The notes below the pieces were generated by a model. The model worked only from the letters and a program-made list of their open reading frames with translations, had not been told where the DNA came from and did no database searches. This document shows positions 18,034 to 26,712 of a DNA stretch of 64,000 nt, piece after piece. Position numbers and translations under genes: made by a program. The stretch lies in contig NZ_JACVXD010000002.1 in the NCBI RefSeq assembly GCF_014596975.1, forward strand, positions 768,418 through 832,417, given 5' to 3'. Numbering within the stretch: position 1 is the first letter of the stretch; each line of letters begins with the position of its first letter. This stretch comes from Aestuariibaculum marinum (GTDB lineage: Bacteria > Bacteroidota > Bacteroidia > Flavobacteriales > Flavobacteriaceae).

Positions 18034-18825
18034 ATGGACTTACATTTAAAAGATAAAGTAGTTGTGGTAACCGGTGCTGCCGGAATTAAAGGGAGTATTG
18101 GTGAAACAATAGTTCAGCGTTTAGCTGATGAAGGCGCTATTCCGGTGATTGTTTGTAGAAACGATCGTGGTTTTGGCTATGAAAAGGAATTACAGGAACG
18201 CGGTGTCGATTCGATTTTTGTGAAAACCGATTTAACCGATCCTGGTCAAATTGAAGCGGCAGTAGAAACTATTGCTGAAAAGTACGGTCGTATTGATGCT
18301 TTAATTAACAACGTGGGTGTCAATGATGGGGCTGGTTTAGATGCCTCTATCGACGATTTTATGTGGTCGCTTAAATTAAACTTAGTAAGCTTTTTTGCGA
18401 TGACTAAGTATTGCTTGCCATACATTAAAGCATCTAAAGGGAATATTTTAAATATTGGTTCTAAAGTAGGTATGACTGGGCAAGGTGGAACATCAGGTTA
18501 CGCGGCTTCAAAAGGAGGTGTACTTGGTTTAACGCGCGAGTGGGCTGTCGATTTAATTAAAGAAGGTATTCGTGTAAATGCGATTATAATTGCCGAAAGT
18601 TGGACTCCAGCTTACGATAATTGGATTAAGACATTAGAAAATGGTGAGGAAAAATTACAATCTATCGTGAAGAAAATCCCTTTAGAAAATAGAATGACAA
18701 CTCCTGAAGAAATTGCAGATACTTGTTTGTTTACTATTTCAGACAGATCATCACATACCACAGGGCAATTCATTTTTGTAGATGGAGGTTATGTTCACTT
18801 AGACCGATCGTTATTAACAGAATAA
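18034..18825 (+). CDS. SDR dehydrogenase, probable L-fucose (or L-rhamnose) 1-dehydrogenase
   Basis: 263 residues. The cofactor loop is TGAAGIKGSIG (13-23), slightly longer than in the other SDR of this operon; NNVG is at 92-95, and Ser143, Tyr156 and Lys160 form the active site. RVNAIIIAESWTPAYDNWI resembles bacterial L-fucose dehydrogenases of the SDR type, which oxidise C1 to the lactone. The two SDR proteins here are clearly different subfamilies, consistent with oxidation at C1 and C4. It is followed 30 bases later by the symporter gene. The sugar specificity remains an inference. Confidence 0.75.
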   Translation: MDLHLKDKVVVVTGAAGIKGSIGETIVQRLADEGAIPVIVCRNDRGFGYEKELQERGVDSIFVKTDLTDPGQIEAAVETIAEKYGRIDALINNVGVNDGAGLDASIDDFMWSLKLNLVSFFAMTKYCLPYIKASKGNILNIGSKVGMTGQGGTSGYAASKGGVLGLTREWAVDLIKEGIRVNAIIIAESWTPAYDNWIKTLENGEEKLQSIVKKIPLENRMTTPEEIADTCLFTISDRSSHTTGQFIFVDGGYVHLDRSLLTE

Positions 18826-18855
18826 TTAAAATTCAACAAACCTAAATAAGACATT

Positions 18856-20163
18856 ATGGCTAAAGTACCAGTGGTAGCGAAATCCGTTATCGTTCCTTTT
18901 ATATTAATTACTTCATTATTTGCCCTTTGGGGATTTGCAAACGATATTACAAATCCTATGGTTTCTGCATTTAAAAAAGTGTTAGAACTCGATAATTTTC
19001 AGGCTTCGCTGGTGCAAATGGCATTTTATGGCGGGTACTTTACTATGGCACTTCCTGCTGCTATTTTCGTAAATAAATATTCGTATAAAAAAGGTGTTTT
19101 ATTAGGATTGGCATTGTATGCTATTGGGGCTTTATTGTTTTATCCAGCAGCAGCTTTTGAAGCCTTTGGGTTTTTCTTAGCGGCCTTATATATACTTACT
19201 TTCGGATTGGCTTTTTTAGAAACTACGGCGAATCCTTATATCCTTTCCATGGGTGATGAAGCTACCGCTACACAACGATTAAATCTGGCTCAGGCCTTTA
19301 ATCCTATGGGAGCTTTAGGCGGATTAATAGTGGCTCAAAAGTTTATTTTAGGGTCTTTTCAATCTGATGATTTAAATGCTGATGGAACTTCGATCTTCGA
19401 AACGTTGGATGAAGCAGCAAAATCTGTAATACGGACAGCTGATTTACAGGTGATTCGTAATCCATATGTATTATTAGGTGTTGTTGTTATTGGGTTCTTT
19501 ATTTTAATAGCAATGATGAAAATGCCACAAAACCAAGAGCAGGAAACAAAAGTGTCAGTTGTAGGTTCTATAAAACGTTTATTTTCTTCTAAAAAGTTTG
19601 TTTGGGGCGTAATCGCTCAGGCCTTTTATGTGGGTGCGCAAATTATGTGTTGGACCTATTTATACCAGTATGCAGAGTCTATCGGTATCGATAATCAATC
19701 AGCAGTAACTTACGGAATAAGTGCCTTGGTTATCTTTTTATCTGGTAGATGGGTAGGTACCGCTCTTCTGAAATATATTAATAGCGGTAGACTATTGTTT
19801 TACTTTTCTATTGGTGCGTTAATTTGTACGCTAACTACCATTTTCGTTCCAGGGATGGTTGGACTTTACGCTTTAGTTGGTATTTCGTTTTTTATGTCTA
19901 TTATGTTCCCAACCATTTATGGTATTGCACTTGAAGGACAAGGTGAAGACGCTAAATTTGGTGCAGCCTTTTTAGTTATGGCCATTGTTGGTGGGGCATT
20001 AATGCCAACTTTGCAGGGTTTAATTTTAGATATGGGTGGTGTTGGTTATACCGATATTAAAATTTTAGGTGTACCTGAAGTTAATTTTTCGTTCATTTTA
20101 CCGGCTTCATGTTTCCTTATTATTTGTTATTATGGGGTTATGGTTTACAAAAAGAATTTTTAA
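18856..20163 (+). CDS. fucP: FucP-type L-fucose:H+ symporter (MFS)
   Basis: 435 residues, about 12 membrane segments, major facilitator fold. It starts with a short cytoplasmic tail, then FILITSLFALWGFANDITNPMV, close to the FucP group signature with the conserved Asn-Asp pair after GFA. Other members of the group carry glucose/galactose or L-fucose. Its place in the operon with a mutarotase and sugar dehydrogenase points to import of free L-fucose or a similar 6-deoxy sugar through the inner membrane. The gene ends 3 bases before the mutarotase gene. Confidence 0.82.
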   Translation: MAKVPVVAKSVIVPFILITSLFALWGFANDITNPMVSAFKKVLELDNFQASLVQMAFYGGYFTMALPAAIFVNKYSYKKGVLLGLALYAIGALLFYPAAAFEAFGFFLAALYILTFGLAFLETTANPYILSMGDEATATQRLNLAQAFNPMGALGGLIVAQKFILGSFQSDDLNADGTSIFETLDEAAKSVIRTADLQVIRNPYVLLGVVVIGFFILIAMMKMPQNQEQETKVSVVGSIKRLFSSKKFVWGVIAQAFYVGAQIMCWTYLYQYAESIGIDNQSAVTYGISALVIFLSGRWVGTALLKYINSGRLLFYFSIGALICTLTTIFVPGMVGLYALVGISFFMSIMFPTIYGIALEGQGEDAKFGAAFLVMAIVGGALMPTLQGLILDMGGVGYTDIKILGVPEVNFSFILPASCFLIICYYGVMVYKKNF

Positions 20164-20166
20164 AAG

Positions 20167-20502
20167 ATGAAAACAAAACGATACGCTTTAGCTTGCGACC
20201 TTAAAGATAGTCCTGAATTAATTGCCGAATACATAGAACTTCACAAAAATGTTTGGCCGGAGATTATAGAAAGTATTAAGGCAGCGGGTATAGAAGACAT
20301 GGAAATTTATAATATTGGAAATAGGTTATTCATGATTATGGAAGTGAACGATGAGTTTTCTTTCGATAAGAAGGCTGAAATGGATACAAATAATCCTAAA
20401 GTTCAGGAATGGGAAAATTTTATGTGGAAGTTTCAACAAGAGTTACCAATGGCTAAATCTGGAGAAAAATGGATGCTTCTAGAAAGTATTTTCAAGCTTT
20501 AA
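20167..20502 (+). CDS. L-fucose/L-rhamnose mutarotase (RhaM-like)
   Basis: 111 residues, the usual size of the RhaM/COG3254 mutarotases, which interconvert alpha and beta anomers so that the dehydrogenase receives its preferred form. Conserved features are the N-terminal KRYALACDLK, His26 in ELHKNVWPEI, and MWKFQQELP near the C-terminus, including the Trp-rich face of the dimeric ferredoxin-like barrel. It is the last gene of the operon; no strong terminator follows, only a weak AT hairpin at 20539-20556. Members act on L-rhamnose in E. coli but related ones act on L-fucose, so this gene does not settle the sugar. Confidence 0.85.
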   Translation: MKTKRYALACDLKDSPELIAEYIELHKNVWPEIIESIKAAGIEDMEIYNIGNRLFMIMEVNDEFSFDKKAEMDTNNPKVQEWENFMWKFQQELPMAKSGEKWMLLESIFKL

Positions 20503-20570
20503 AAGATTTCTTTATTTAATAACTTTCAAACGAAAATTTAGTTTTTTTAAAAACTAGTCAAAAAATTTAC

Positions 20571-20589
20571 AAGTGTTTTTTTTACACTT
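20571..20589. promoter_or_regulatory. AraR-type operator upstream of tkt (AAGTGT-N7-ACACTT)
   Basis: A 6+7+6 inverted repeat whose spacer is seven T. It lies 14 bases before a -7 box at 20604 and about 145 bases before the transketolase start. The same arms and spacing recur at 24195-24213 upstream of araB, also just before a -7-like box and followed by the same AAATAAATGTTATAT. It covers the place where the -33 element would be, so binding would repress. The best candidate binder is the Nudix-type AraR encoded between the two sites. Confidence 0.75.
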
Positions 20590-20603
20590 ATAAATAAATG
20601 TTA

Positions 20604-20611
20604 TATATTTG
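20604..20611 (+). promoter_or_regulatory. -7 box TATATTTG of the tkt-tal-araR unit
   Basis: An exact match to the Bacteroidota -7 consensus TAnnTTTG, with TTTA about 20 bases upstream as a weak -33 element inside the operator. A second match, TATTTTTG, lies at 20664-20671. Confidence 0.6.
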
Positions 20612-20663
20612 TGAATATCAAATTCTAATGCGTTTAAAATAGGCATTAGGTAAAATGTTTTTT

Positions 20664-20671
20664 TATTTTTG
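20664..20671 (+). promoter_or_regulatory. Second -7 box TATTTTTG upstream of tkt, outside the operator
   Basis: This matches TAnnTTTG and is followed by GCACAA, a common context in this window (compare 47504). It lies about 75 bases downstream of the AraR-type operator, so it may provide operator-independent expression of transketolase and transaldolase. No clear -33 TTTG is visible. Confidence 0.45.
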
Positions 20672-20733
20672 CACAATTATTTTAAATGCGTTCAACAAAC
20701 TAAAACGTTGACTATTAAATTAACTAAATTAAA

Positions 20734-22773
20734 ATGAACAAAAAATTAGATCAGCAGGCAGCAGATAATATCAGAGCATTGGCTGTAGCGATGGTAGAAA
20801 AGGCAAATTCAGGACACCCTGGCGGACCAATGGGAGGTGCAGATTTTATGCACATTCTTTATTCAGAGTTCTTTAACTTCGATCCAACCGACATGGAGTG
20901 GCCGTTTAGAGACCGTTTTTTCATGGATGCGGGGCACTTATCTACATTAATGTATGCTCAGTATTATCTTTTAGGGAATTATGCAAAGGATGATGTAGCT
21001 AATTTTAGACAATGGGGTTCTATTACTCCAGGTCACCCGGAAGTAGATGTTAAAAGAGGTATTGAAAATACGTCTGGACCATTAGGTCAAGGACACACTA
21101 TGGGAGTTGGAGCTGCAATCGCTGCTAAATTTTTACAAGCACGATTTGGAGACTGGATGAACCACAAAATCTACGGATTTATTTCAGATGGTGGTATTCA
21201 GGAAGAGATTTCTCAGGGAGCTGGTCGTATTGCAGGTCACTTAGGGTTGAGTAACTTCATTATGTTCTTCGATTCTAACGATATTCAGTTATCTACTTCA
21301 ACAGATGAGGTAACAACTGAAGATACCGCAATGAAATACGAGTCTTGGGGATGGAAAGTTGTAACAATCGACGGTCATAACCACGACGAAATTCGTAAAG
21401 CATTACAAGATGCTAACGCTGAAACTGAAAAACCAACCTTAATTATCGGTAAAACGATTATGGGTAAAGGTTGTGTAGCTGCTGATGGTAGTATGTTTGA
21501 AGGGCACTGTGAATTACACGGTCAGCCAATCGGACACACAGGTGCAGATTATGCTAAAACCTTAGAAAATTTAGGTGCCGATATTGAAAATCCGTTTGAT
21601 ATTTATCCGGAAGTTGAAGCATTCTATAAAGATATTCTTGCTCAAAAAACAGCTCAGGCTGCCGAAAAGAAAGCGGAAATAGATGCTTGGAAATCTGCAA
21701 ATTCTGGATTAGCTGAAAAATTAGACTTCTTCTTATCTGGTCAGTTACCAGAATTAGATTTCTCTGCAATCGAGCAAAAATCTGGAGTTGCAACAAGAGC
21801 AGCTTCTTCTGCAGTATTAGGTTACTTAGCTGAGAATGTTGAAAACATCATTGTATCGTCTGCCGATTTATCAAATTCAGATAAAACGGACGGTTTCTTA
21901 AAGAAATCTCATGCACTTAAAAAAGGTGATTTCTCTGGTGGGTTCTTACAAGCAGGTGTTGCCGAGTTAACTATGGCTTCTATCGCTAACGGTATTGCAT
22001 TACACGGAGGTATTATTCCTGTTGTGGCTACCTTCTTTGTATTCTCAGATTACATGAAACCAGCCATTCGTTTAAGTGGTATCCAGGAGTTACCAGTTAA
22101 GTATGTGTGGACACACGATGCTTTCCGTGTAGGAGAAGATGGTCCAACACACCAACCTATCGAGCAAGAAGCTCAAATTCGTTTATTAGAAAAGCTTAAA
22201 AACCACAGCGGAAAACCAAGTTTCTTGGCGTTACGTCCTGCTGATGCTGCTGAAACCTCTGTAGCTTGGAAAATGGCTTTAGAAAATACAACGACACCTT
22301 CAGGGTTAATCTTATCGAGACAAAATATTAAAGATGTTCCTGCGCAAGGTTCAAGATATAACGAAGCTTTAGCTGCTGAAAAAGGTGGTTATTTAGTGAA
22401 AGAAGTTGAAAATCCAGATGTGGTGTTAATCGCAAATGGATCGGAAGTGTCAACATTAGTAGCAGCTGCTGAAATCTTAGAAAACGAAAACGGATTAAAA
22501 GTGAATATTGCTTCAGTAATTTCAGAAGGTGTATTCAGACTTCAATCTAAAGAATACCAAAACAGCGTGATTCCTGCAGGTAAACCATTATTTGGTTTAA
22601 CAGCTGGATTGCCAGTAAACTTAGAAGGTTTAGTTGGTGATGCTGGTAAAGTATTCGGATTAGATCACTTTGGATATTCTGCGCCTGCAGGTGTTCTTGA
22701 TGAGAAATTCGGATTTACAGGGCCACAGGTAAGCCAACAGGTTTTAGAGTATTTAAAAGCATATAACAACTAA
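20734..22773 (+). CDS. tkt: Transketolase
   Basis: 679 residues, full-length transketolase, moving two-carbon units in the pentose phosphate pathway with thiamine diphosphate. His27 lies in SGHPGGPMG; the cofactor motif reads [15 protein letters not shown] rather than the commoner GDG form, followed by FDSNDIQLS; the pyrimidine domain and the [15 protein letters not shown] substrate motif are intact. It leads the tkt-tal-araR unit behind an AraR-type operator, so arabinose would raise the supply of pentose phosphate enzymes. A second -7 box suggests basal expression too. Transaldolase begins 17 bases downstream. Confidence 0.95.
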   Translation: MNKKLDQQAADNIRALAVAMVEKANSGHPGGPMGGADFMHILYSEFFNFDPTDMEWPFRDRFFMDAGHLSTLMYAQYYLLGNYAKDDVANFRQWGSITPGHPEVDVKRGIENTSGPLGQGHTMGVGAAIAAKFLQARFGDWMNHKIYGFISDGGIQEEISQGAGRIAGHLGLSNFIMFFDSNDIQLSTSTDEVTTEDTAMKYESWGWKVVTIDGHNHDEIRKALQDANAETEKPTLIIGKTIMGKGCVAADGSMFEGHCELHGQPIGHTGADYAKTLENLGADIENPFDIYPEVEAFYKDILAQKTAQAAEKKAEIDAWKSANSGLAEKLDFFLSGQLPELDFSAIEQKSGVATRAASSAVLGYLAENVENIIVSSADLSNSDKTDGFLKKSHALKKGDFSGGFLQAGVAELTMASIANGIALHGGIIPVVATFFVFSDYMKPAIRLSGIQELPVKYVWTHDAFRVGEDGPTHQPIEQEAQIRLLEKLKNHSGKPSFLALRPADAAETSVAWKMALENTTTPSGLILSRQNIKDVPAQGSRYNEALAAEKGGYLVKEVENPDVVLIANGSEVSTLVAAAEILENENGLKVNIASVISEGVFRLQSKEYQNSVIPAGKPLFGLTAGLPVNLEGLVGDAGKVFGLDHFGYSAPAGVLDEKFGFTGPQVSQQVLEYLKAYNN

Positions 22774-22790
22774 TAAAAATAGGATATAAA

Positions 22791-23447
22791 ATGAAATTTT
22801 TTATTGATACAGCAAACCTAGACGAAATTGCAGAAGCACAGGCTTTAGGGGTATTAGATGGTGTAACAACAAACCCATCTTTAATGGCGAAGGAAGGAAT
22901 TACTGGTGAAGCAAATATTTTAGCACACTACCAAAAGATATGTGATATCGTTGAAGGTGATGTTAGTGCTGAAGTAATTTCTACAGACTTTGAAGGTATG
23001 GTAAAAGAAGGAGAGGCTTTAGCAGCCCTTCACCCACAAATCGTGGTTAAATTACCTTTAATTGCTGATGGTATTAAAGCATGTAAATATTTTTCAGATA
23101 AAGGCATCAGAACAAACGTAACCTTAGTATTCTCTGCGGGTCAGGCATTATTAGCGGCTAAAGCGGGAGCAACTTATGTGTCTCCGTTCTTAGGACGTTT
23201 AGATGATATCTCTACTGATGGATTAAATTTAATCGCTGAAATCAGACAGATTTACGATAATTACGGATTCGAAACGCAAATCTTAGCAGCTTCAATCCGT
23301 CACACTATGCACGTTATCGACTGTGCTAAAATTGGTAGTGATGTGATGACAGGACCTTTATCGTCAATTACTGGATTATTAAAACATCCTTTAACAGATA
23401 TCGGTTTAGCGAAGTTCTTAGCTGATTACAAAAAAGGAAACCAATAA
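22791..23447 (+). CDS. tal: Transaldolase (short MipB/TalC type)
   Basis: 218 residues, the compact class of transaldolase/fructose-6-phosphate aldolase enzymes. [11 protein letters not shown] opens the barrel, DGVTTNPSL carries the conserved region, and the Schiff-base Lys is in [33 protein letters not shown] is the C-terminal signature. It transfers dihydroxyacetone units between sugar phosphates, completing conversion of xylulose-5-phosphate from the arabinose route into glycolysis with the transketolase beside it. It lies in one transcript with transketolase and araR. Confidence 0.93.
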   Translation: MKFFIDTANLDEIAEAQALGVLDGVTTNPSLMAKEGITGEANILAHYQKICDIVEGDVSAEVISTDFEGMVKEGEALAALHPQIVVKLPLIADGIKACKYFSDKGIRTNVTLVFSAGQALLAAKAGATYVSPFLGRLDDISTDGLNLIAEIRQIYDNYGFETQILAASIRHTMHVIDCAKIGSDVMTGPLSSITGLLKHPLTDIGLAKFLADYKKGNQ

Positions 23448-23464
23448 CAGTAGACTAATTTGTT

Positions 23465-24142
23465 GTGAATAAGAAATTGGAACAAAAACAACAAATTAAG
23501 CTAGCTGTAGATTGTATCATTTTCGGGTTCAATAACAACAGACTAGAGTTACTTCTGGTACATCGTGGTTTTGAACCCGAAAAAGGTAAATGGTCTTTAA
23601 TTGGTGGTTTTGTTGGTAACGATGAAGATATCGACGATGCTGCTAATCGTGTTCTGTATGATTTATCAGGATTAGAGAATATCTATATGGAACAGGTAAG
23701 AACATTTGGTAAGGCCGATAGGGATTCTTCAGGGCGTGTAGTTTCTACTACCTATAGTGCAATGATTCTAAAATCAGAGTATAATGAGGAACGTGTAGGT
23801 AAATACGATGCCAAATGGTTTCCTATTGAAGATTTGCCAGAACTTATTTTCGATCACAGCGAAATGGTAGGATCCGCAATTCGACGTTTAAGACGTCGTG
23901 TTAGAAATTTCCCGATAGCGTTTAATTTATTACCAGCTAAGTTTACTTTACCCCAATTACAAATGTTGTATGAAGGTATTTTAAGCGAGTCTCTTGATAA
24001 ACGAAACTTCAGAAGGAAAGTATCACAGATGAATTACTTGGTTAGATTGGAAGAAAAAGACATGTCTGAATCCAGAAAAGGTGCCTATTTCTACAGATTT
24101 GACGAAGAACTTTATAACAAAGAATTGAATTTCAATTTATAA
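23465..24142 (+). CDS. araR: AraR-type arabinose regulator: Nudix-like sensor plus winged helix
   Basis: 225 residues starting at GTG. The Nudix-like domain (about 10-140) has the fold landmarks (LLLVHRG, KGKWSLIGGFV), but the Nudix box is degenerate (NDEDIDDAANRVLYDLSGL in place of the GX5EX7REUXEEXGU pattern), so hydrolysis is unlikely. A winged helix of the NrtR type covers about 155-215 (FTLPQLQMLYEGILSE, KRNFRRKVSQM). A Nudix/winged-helix repressor called AraR that senses L-arabinose is known in Bacteroides thetaiotaomicron. Here it sits between the two operator-bearing units, so it probably represses both, including its own. A strong terminator follows at 24149. Confidence 0.9.
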   Translation: MNKKLEQKQQIKLAVDCIIFGFNNNRLELLLVHRGFEPEKGKWSLIGGFVGNDEDIDDAANRVLYDLSGLENIYMEQVRTFGKADRDSSGRVVSTTYSAMILKSEYNEERVGKYDAKWFPIEDLPELIFDHSEMVGSAIRRLRRRVRNFPIAFNLLPAKFTLPQLQMLYEGILSESLDKRNFRRKVSQMNYLVRLEEKDMSESRKGAYFYRFDEELYNKELNFNL

Positions 24143-24148
24143 CACAAG

Positions 24149-24180
24149 AAAAAAATAACTTTTTTAAAGTTATTTTTTTT
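24149..24180 (+). terminator. Terminator after araR
   Basis: The stem AAAAAATAACTTT pairs with AAAGTTATTTTTT around a TTT loop and ends in a run of T. It lies just 7 bases after the araR stop and ends before the second AraR-type operator, separating the two arabinose transcripts. The A-rich 5' arm makes it potentially bidirectional. Confidence 0.8.
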
Positions 24181-24190
24181 GGCTAAATTT

Positions 24191-24217
24191 TTAAAAGTGT
24201 GAGTGTTACACTTTTAA
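24191..24217. promoter_or_regulatory. AraR-type operator upstream of araB, 10-base arms
   Basis: TTAAAAGTGT and ACACTTTTAA are perfect complements with a 7-base spacer; the core AAGTGT-N7-ACACTT (24195-24213) is identical in arms and spacing to the site at 20571. The -7-like box TATATTGC (24227-24234) begins 13 bases after the core, again the same geometry as at tkt. Its longer arms suggest tighter binding here than at tkt. The araB start is about 70 bases downstream. Confidence 0.78.
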
Positions 24218-24285
24218 AATAAATGTTATATTGCAATGTTCTTTCTTTAAAAAAGAATAAATACTAAAATTGTTATATTCATATT

Positions 24286-25962
24286 ATGAATAATGTAAAA
24301 TACACCATAGGAATGGACTTCGGTTCAGATTCGGTTAGAGCGTTAATTGTTAACACCGCTACTGGAGAAGAATTGGCTACTGCTGTTCATTATTATGCAA
24401 GATGGAAAGAAGGGAAATATTGTATTCCATCAGAAAGTCAATTTAGACAGCACCCTTTAGATTATGTTGAAGGTATAGAGGCTACTATTACATCGGTAGT
24501 ATCTCAGGTAAGTGAAGATGTTGTGAATAACATCGTAGGAATTGGAGTAGATACTACAGGGTCTACGCCAGTAGCTGTTGATAAAACTGGTACGCCATTA
24601 GCGTTGTTGGAAGGTTTTGAAGAAAACCCGAATGCGATGTTTGTGCTTTGGAAAGATCACACAGGAATTAAAGAAGCAGACGAAATTAATGCGCTTTGTT
24701 CAAAATGGGATATTGATTACTCTAAGTATGAAGGCGGAATCTATTCTTCAGAGTGGTTTTGGTCTAAAATATTACACGTTTCAAGAGCCGATAAAGCCGT
24801 TCAGGACGCGGCGTACTCATGGGTAGAACATTGTGATTGGGTACCGTTTTTATTAACGGGAGGAGACGATGTAACACAAATGAAACGTAGTCGTTGTGCT
24901 GCCGGTCATAAAGCATTATGGCATGAGTCTTTTGGCGGATTACCACCAAATGATTTCTTTGTGGCTTTAGATCCTGTTTTAGATGGATTAACCAATAGAT
25001 TATTTAAAGAAACTTACACCTCTGATGTTTCAGTTGGAACACTTTCAGAGGAATGGGCAACACGTTTAGGTTTACCTTCAAATGTTGAAGTTGCTGTTGG
25101 TGCTTTCGATTGTCATATGGGAGCTGTTGGTGTTAATATTGAGCCATATCACTTAACAAAAGTGATGGGAACATCAACTTGTGATATCGTAGTAACACCG
25201 ATGCACGAAGAAGAGCATTTGGTAAAAGGTATTTGCGGACAGGTAGATGGATCTGTAATTCCTGGTATGTTGGGTCTTGAAGCTGGTCAGTCGGCTTTTG
25301 GAGATATTTACGCTTGGTACGAGCGTTTAATCGCCTGGCCAATTAAAGAACTTATTGGTGGTTCAAATTTAATTTCTGAAGAGATTAAAGCACAATTAGT
25401 TGAAGAAGCTTTAGATAATATTTTACCGAAATTAAGTGAAGCAGCCGCAAAAGAACCTATTGGCGCTTCAGGCGAGTTAGCTTTAGACTGGATGAATGGT
25501 AGAAGAACTCCAGATGCTAACCAGAATTTAAAAGGTGTAATTTCAGGAATTAACCTAGGAAGCACATCTCCAAAAGTATTCAGAGCTTTAGTTGAAGCAT
25601 CCTGTTTTGGCGCAAAGAAAATCGCCGATCGTTTTGTTGAAGAAGGTATTGCTATAAAAGGAGTGATTGCTATTGGAGGCATTTCTAAAAAATCAGATTT
25701 AGTGATGCAAATCATGGCCGATGTTTTAGATGCGCCAATTAAAGTGGCTAAATCAGAACAGGCTTGTGCTTTAGGAGCTTCAGTATTTGGAGCGGTAGCA
25801 GCAGGAGTTCATCCTAATACAGAAGCAGCTATGGACGCTATGGCAAGTCCGTTTGAAAAAGTATATGAGCCTATTAAAGAAAATGTGGAGGCTTATAAAA
25901 AAGTATATAACGACTATAGTGAGCTTTGTGTTGCTATGGAAGATCACATCATGAAAAAATAA
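24286..25962 (+). CDS. araB: Ribulokinase (L-arabinose pathway)
   Basis: 558 residues, FGGY carbohydrate kinase. YTIGMDFGSDSVRALIV is the N-terminal nucleotide/sugar-binding strand, FVLWKDHT and WVEHCDWVPFLLTG are typical of bacterial ribulokinases, and GGISKKSDLVMQIMADV near the C-terminus is the family signature. It phosphorylates L-ribulose made by AraA. It leads araB-araD-symporter-araA on one strand with gaps of 4 to about 40 bases, and follows an AraR-type operator, so induction by arabinose is expected. Confidence 0.95.
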   Translation: MNNVKYTIGMDFGSDSVRALIVNTATGEELATAVHYYARWKEGKYCIPSESQFRQHPLDYVEGIEATITSVVSQVSEDVVNNIVGIGVDTTGSTPVAVDKTGTPLALLEGFEENPNAMFVLWKDHTGIKEADEINALCSKWDIDYSKYEGGIYSSEWFWSKILHVSRADKAVQDAAYSWVEHCDWVPFLLTGGDDVTQMKRSRCAAGHKALWHESFGGLPPNDFFVALDPVLDGLTNRLFKETYTSDVSVGTLSEEWATRLGLPSNVEVAVGAFDCHMGAVGVNIEPYHLTKVMGTSTCDIVVTPMHEEEHLVKGICGQVDGSVIPGMLGLEAGQSAFGDIYAWYERLIAWPIKELIGGSNLISEEIKAQLVEEALDNILPKLSEAAAKEPIGASGELALDWMNGRRTPDANQNLKGVISGINLGSTSPKVFRALVEASCFGAKKIADRFVEEGIAIKGVIAIGGISKKSDLVMQIMADVLDAPIKVAKSEQACALGASVFGAVAAGVHPNTEAAMDAMASPFEKVYEPIKENVEAYKKVYNDYSELCVAMEDHIMKK

Positions 25963-25966
25963 GATT

Positions 25967-26671
25967 ATGAGTAGTTATAAATCATTAAAAGAAGAAGCCT
26001 ACGAAGCAAATATGCAGCTTCCAGAATTAGGTCTGGTACTTTTTACATTTGGTAATGCCAGCGCTGTAGATCGCGATAAAGGTGTATTTGCCATTAAACC
26101 AAGTGGTGTGCCATATTCAGAATTAAAACCTGAAGATATGGTTATTTGTGACTTCGAGGCGAAAATTGTAGAAGGATTAATGCGCCCGTCCTCAGATACT
26201 AAAACACACGCTGTTTTATATAAAGAGTGGGATAAAATTGGAGGCGTAGTGCATACACATTCAACTTACGGAACTGCTTGGGCTCAGGCTATCAAGGATA
26301 TTCCGATTTTTGGAACCACACATGCCGATCATCTAATTTCTGATATTCCTTGTGCTCCGCCAATGAAAGATGAGTATATTGCAGGCGATTATGAGCACAT
26401 GACCGGGTATCAAATAATAGATTGTATAAACGAACGTAAATTAGATTACAACGAAGTAGGAATGATATTAGTTGGAAATCACGCGCCGTTTACTTGGGGA
26501 GCTACAGCTGCGAAAGCAGTGTATAATAGCGCCGTTTGTGAGGAAGTAGCCAGAATGGCGTACTTAACGTTACAAATCAACCCCAATGCAGCTATTTTAA
26601 AAGATGCCTTAAAGAAAAAGCATTTTGAACGTAAACACGGTAAAGATGCTTATTATGGTCAGGGGTGTTAA
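25967..26671 (+). CDS. araD: L-ribulose-5-phosphate 4-epimerase
   Basis: 234 residues, class II aldolase fold. TFGNASAVDR binds phosphate, and the zinc ligands lie in VVHTHSTYGTAWA and further on in LVGNHAPFTWG. The acid/base Asp and His of the family are in GTTHADHL. It converts L-ribulose-5-phosphate to D-xylulose-5-phosphate, which is the substrate of the transketolase encoded in the companion unit. Only 4 bases separate it from araB. Confidence 0.95.
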   Translation: MSSYKSLKEEAYEANMQLPELGLVLFTFGNASAVDRDKGVFAIKPSGVPYSELKPEDMVICDFEAKIVEGLMRPSSDTKTHAVLYKEWDKIGGVVHTHSTYGTAWAQAIKDIPIFGTTHADHLISDIPCAPPMKDEYIAGDYEHMTGYQIIDCINERKLDYNEVGMILVGNHAPFTWGATAAKAVYNSAVCEEVARMAYLTLQINPNAAILKDALKKKHFERKHGKDAYYGQGC

Positions 26672-26712
26672 TGGCGTAGTAATTTCTAATAACTATAACT
26701 AAATAAACTATT

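Noticed and set aside
20539..20556. AT hairpin after the mutarotase gene as a terminator
   Set aside because: The stem is only A/T plus one G-C pair and lacks a following T-run; it may be chance in an AT-rich gap.
25308..25715. A 135-codon open frame on the minus strand inside araB
   Set aside because: It lies wholly within a well-supported kinase gene, has composition of a reverse-frame shadow and no recognisable motif.
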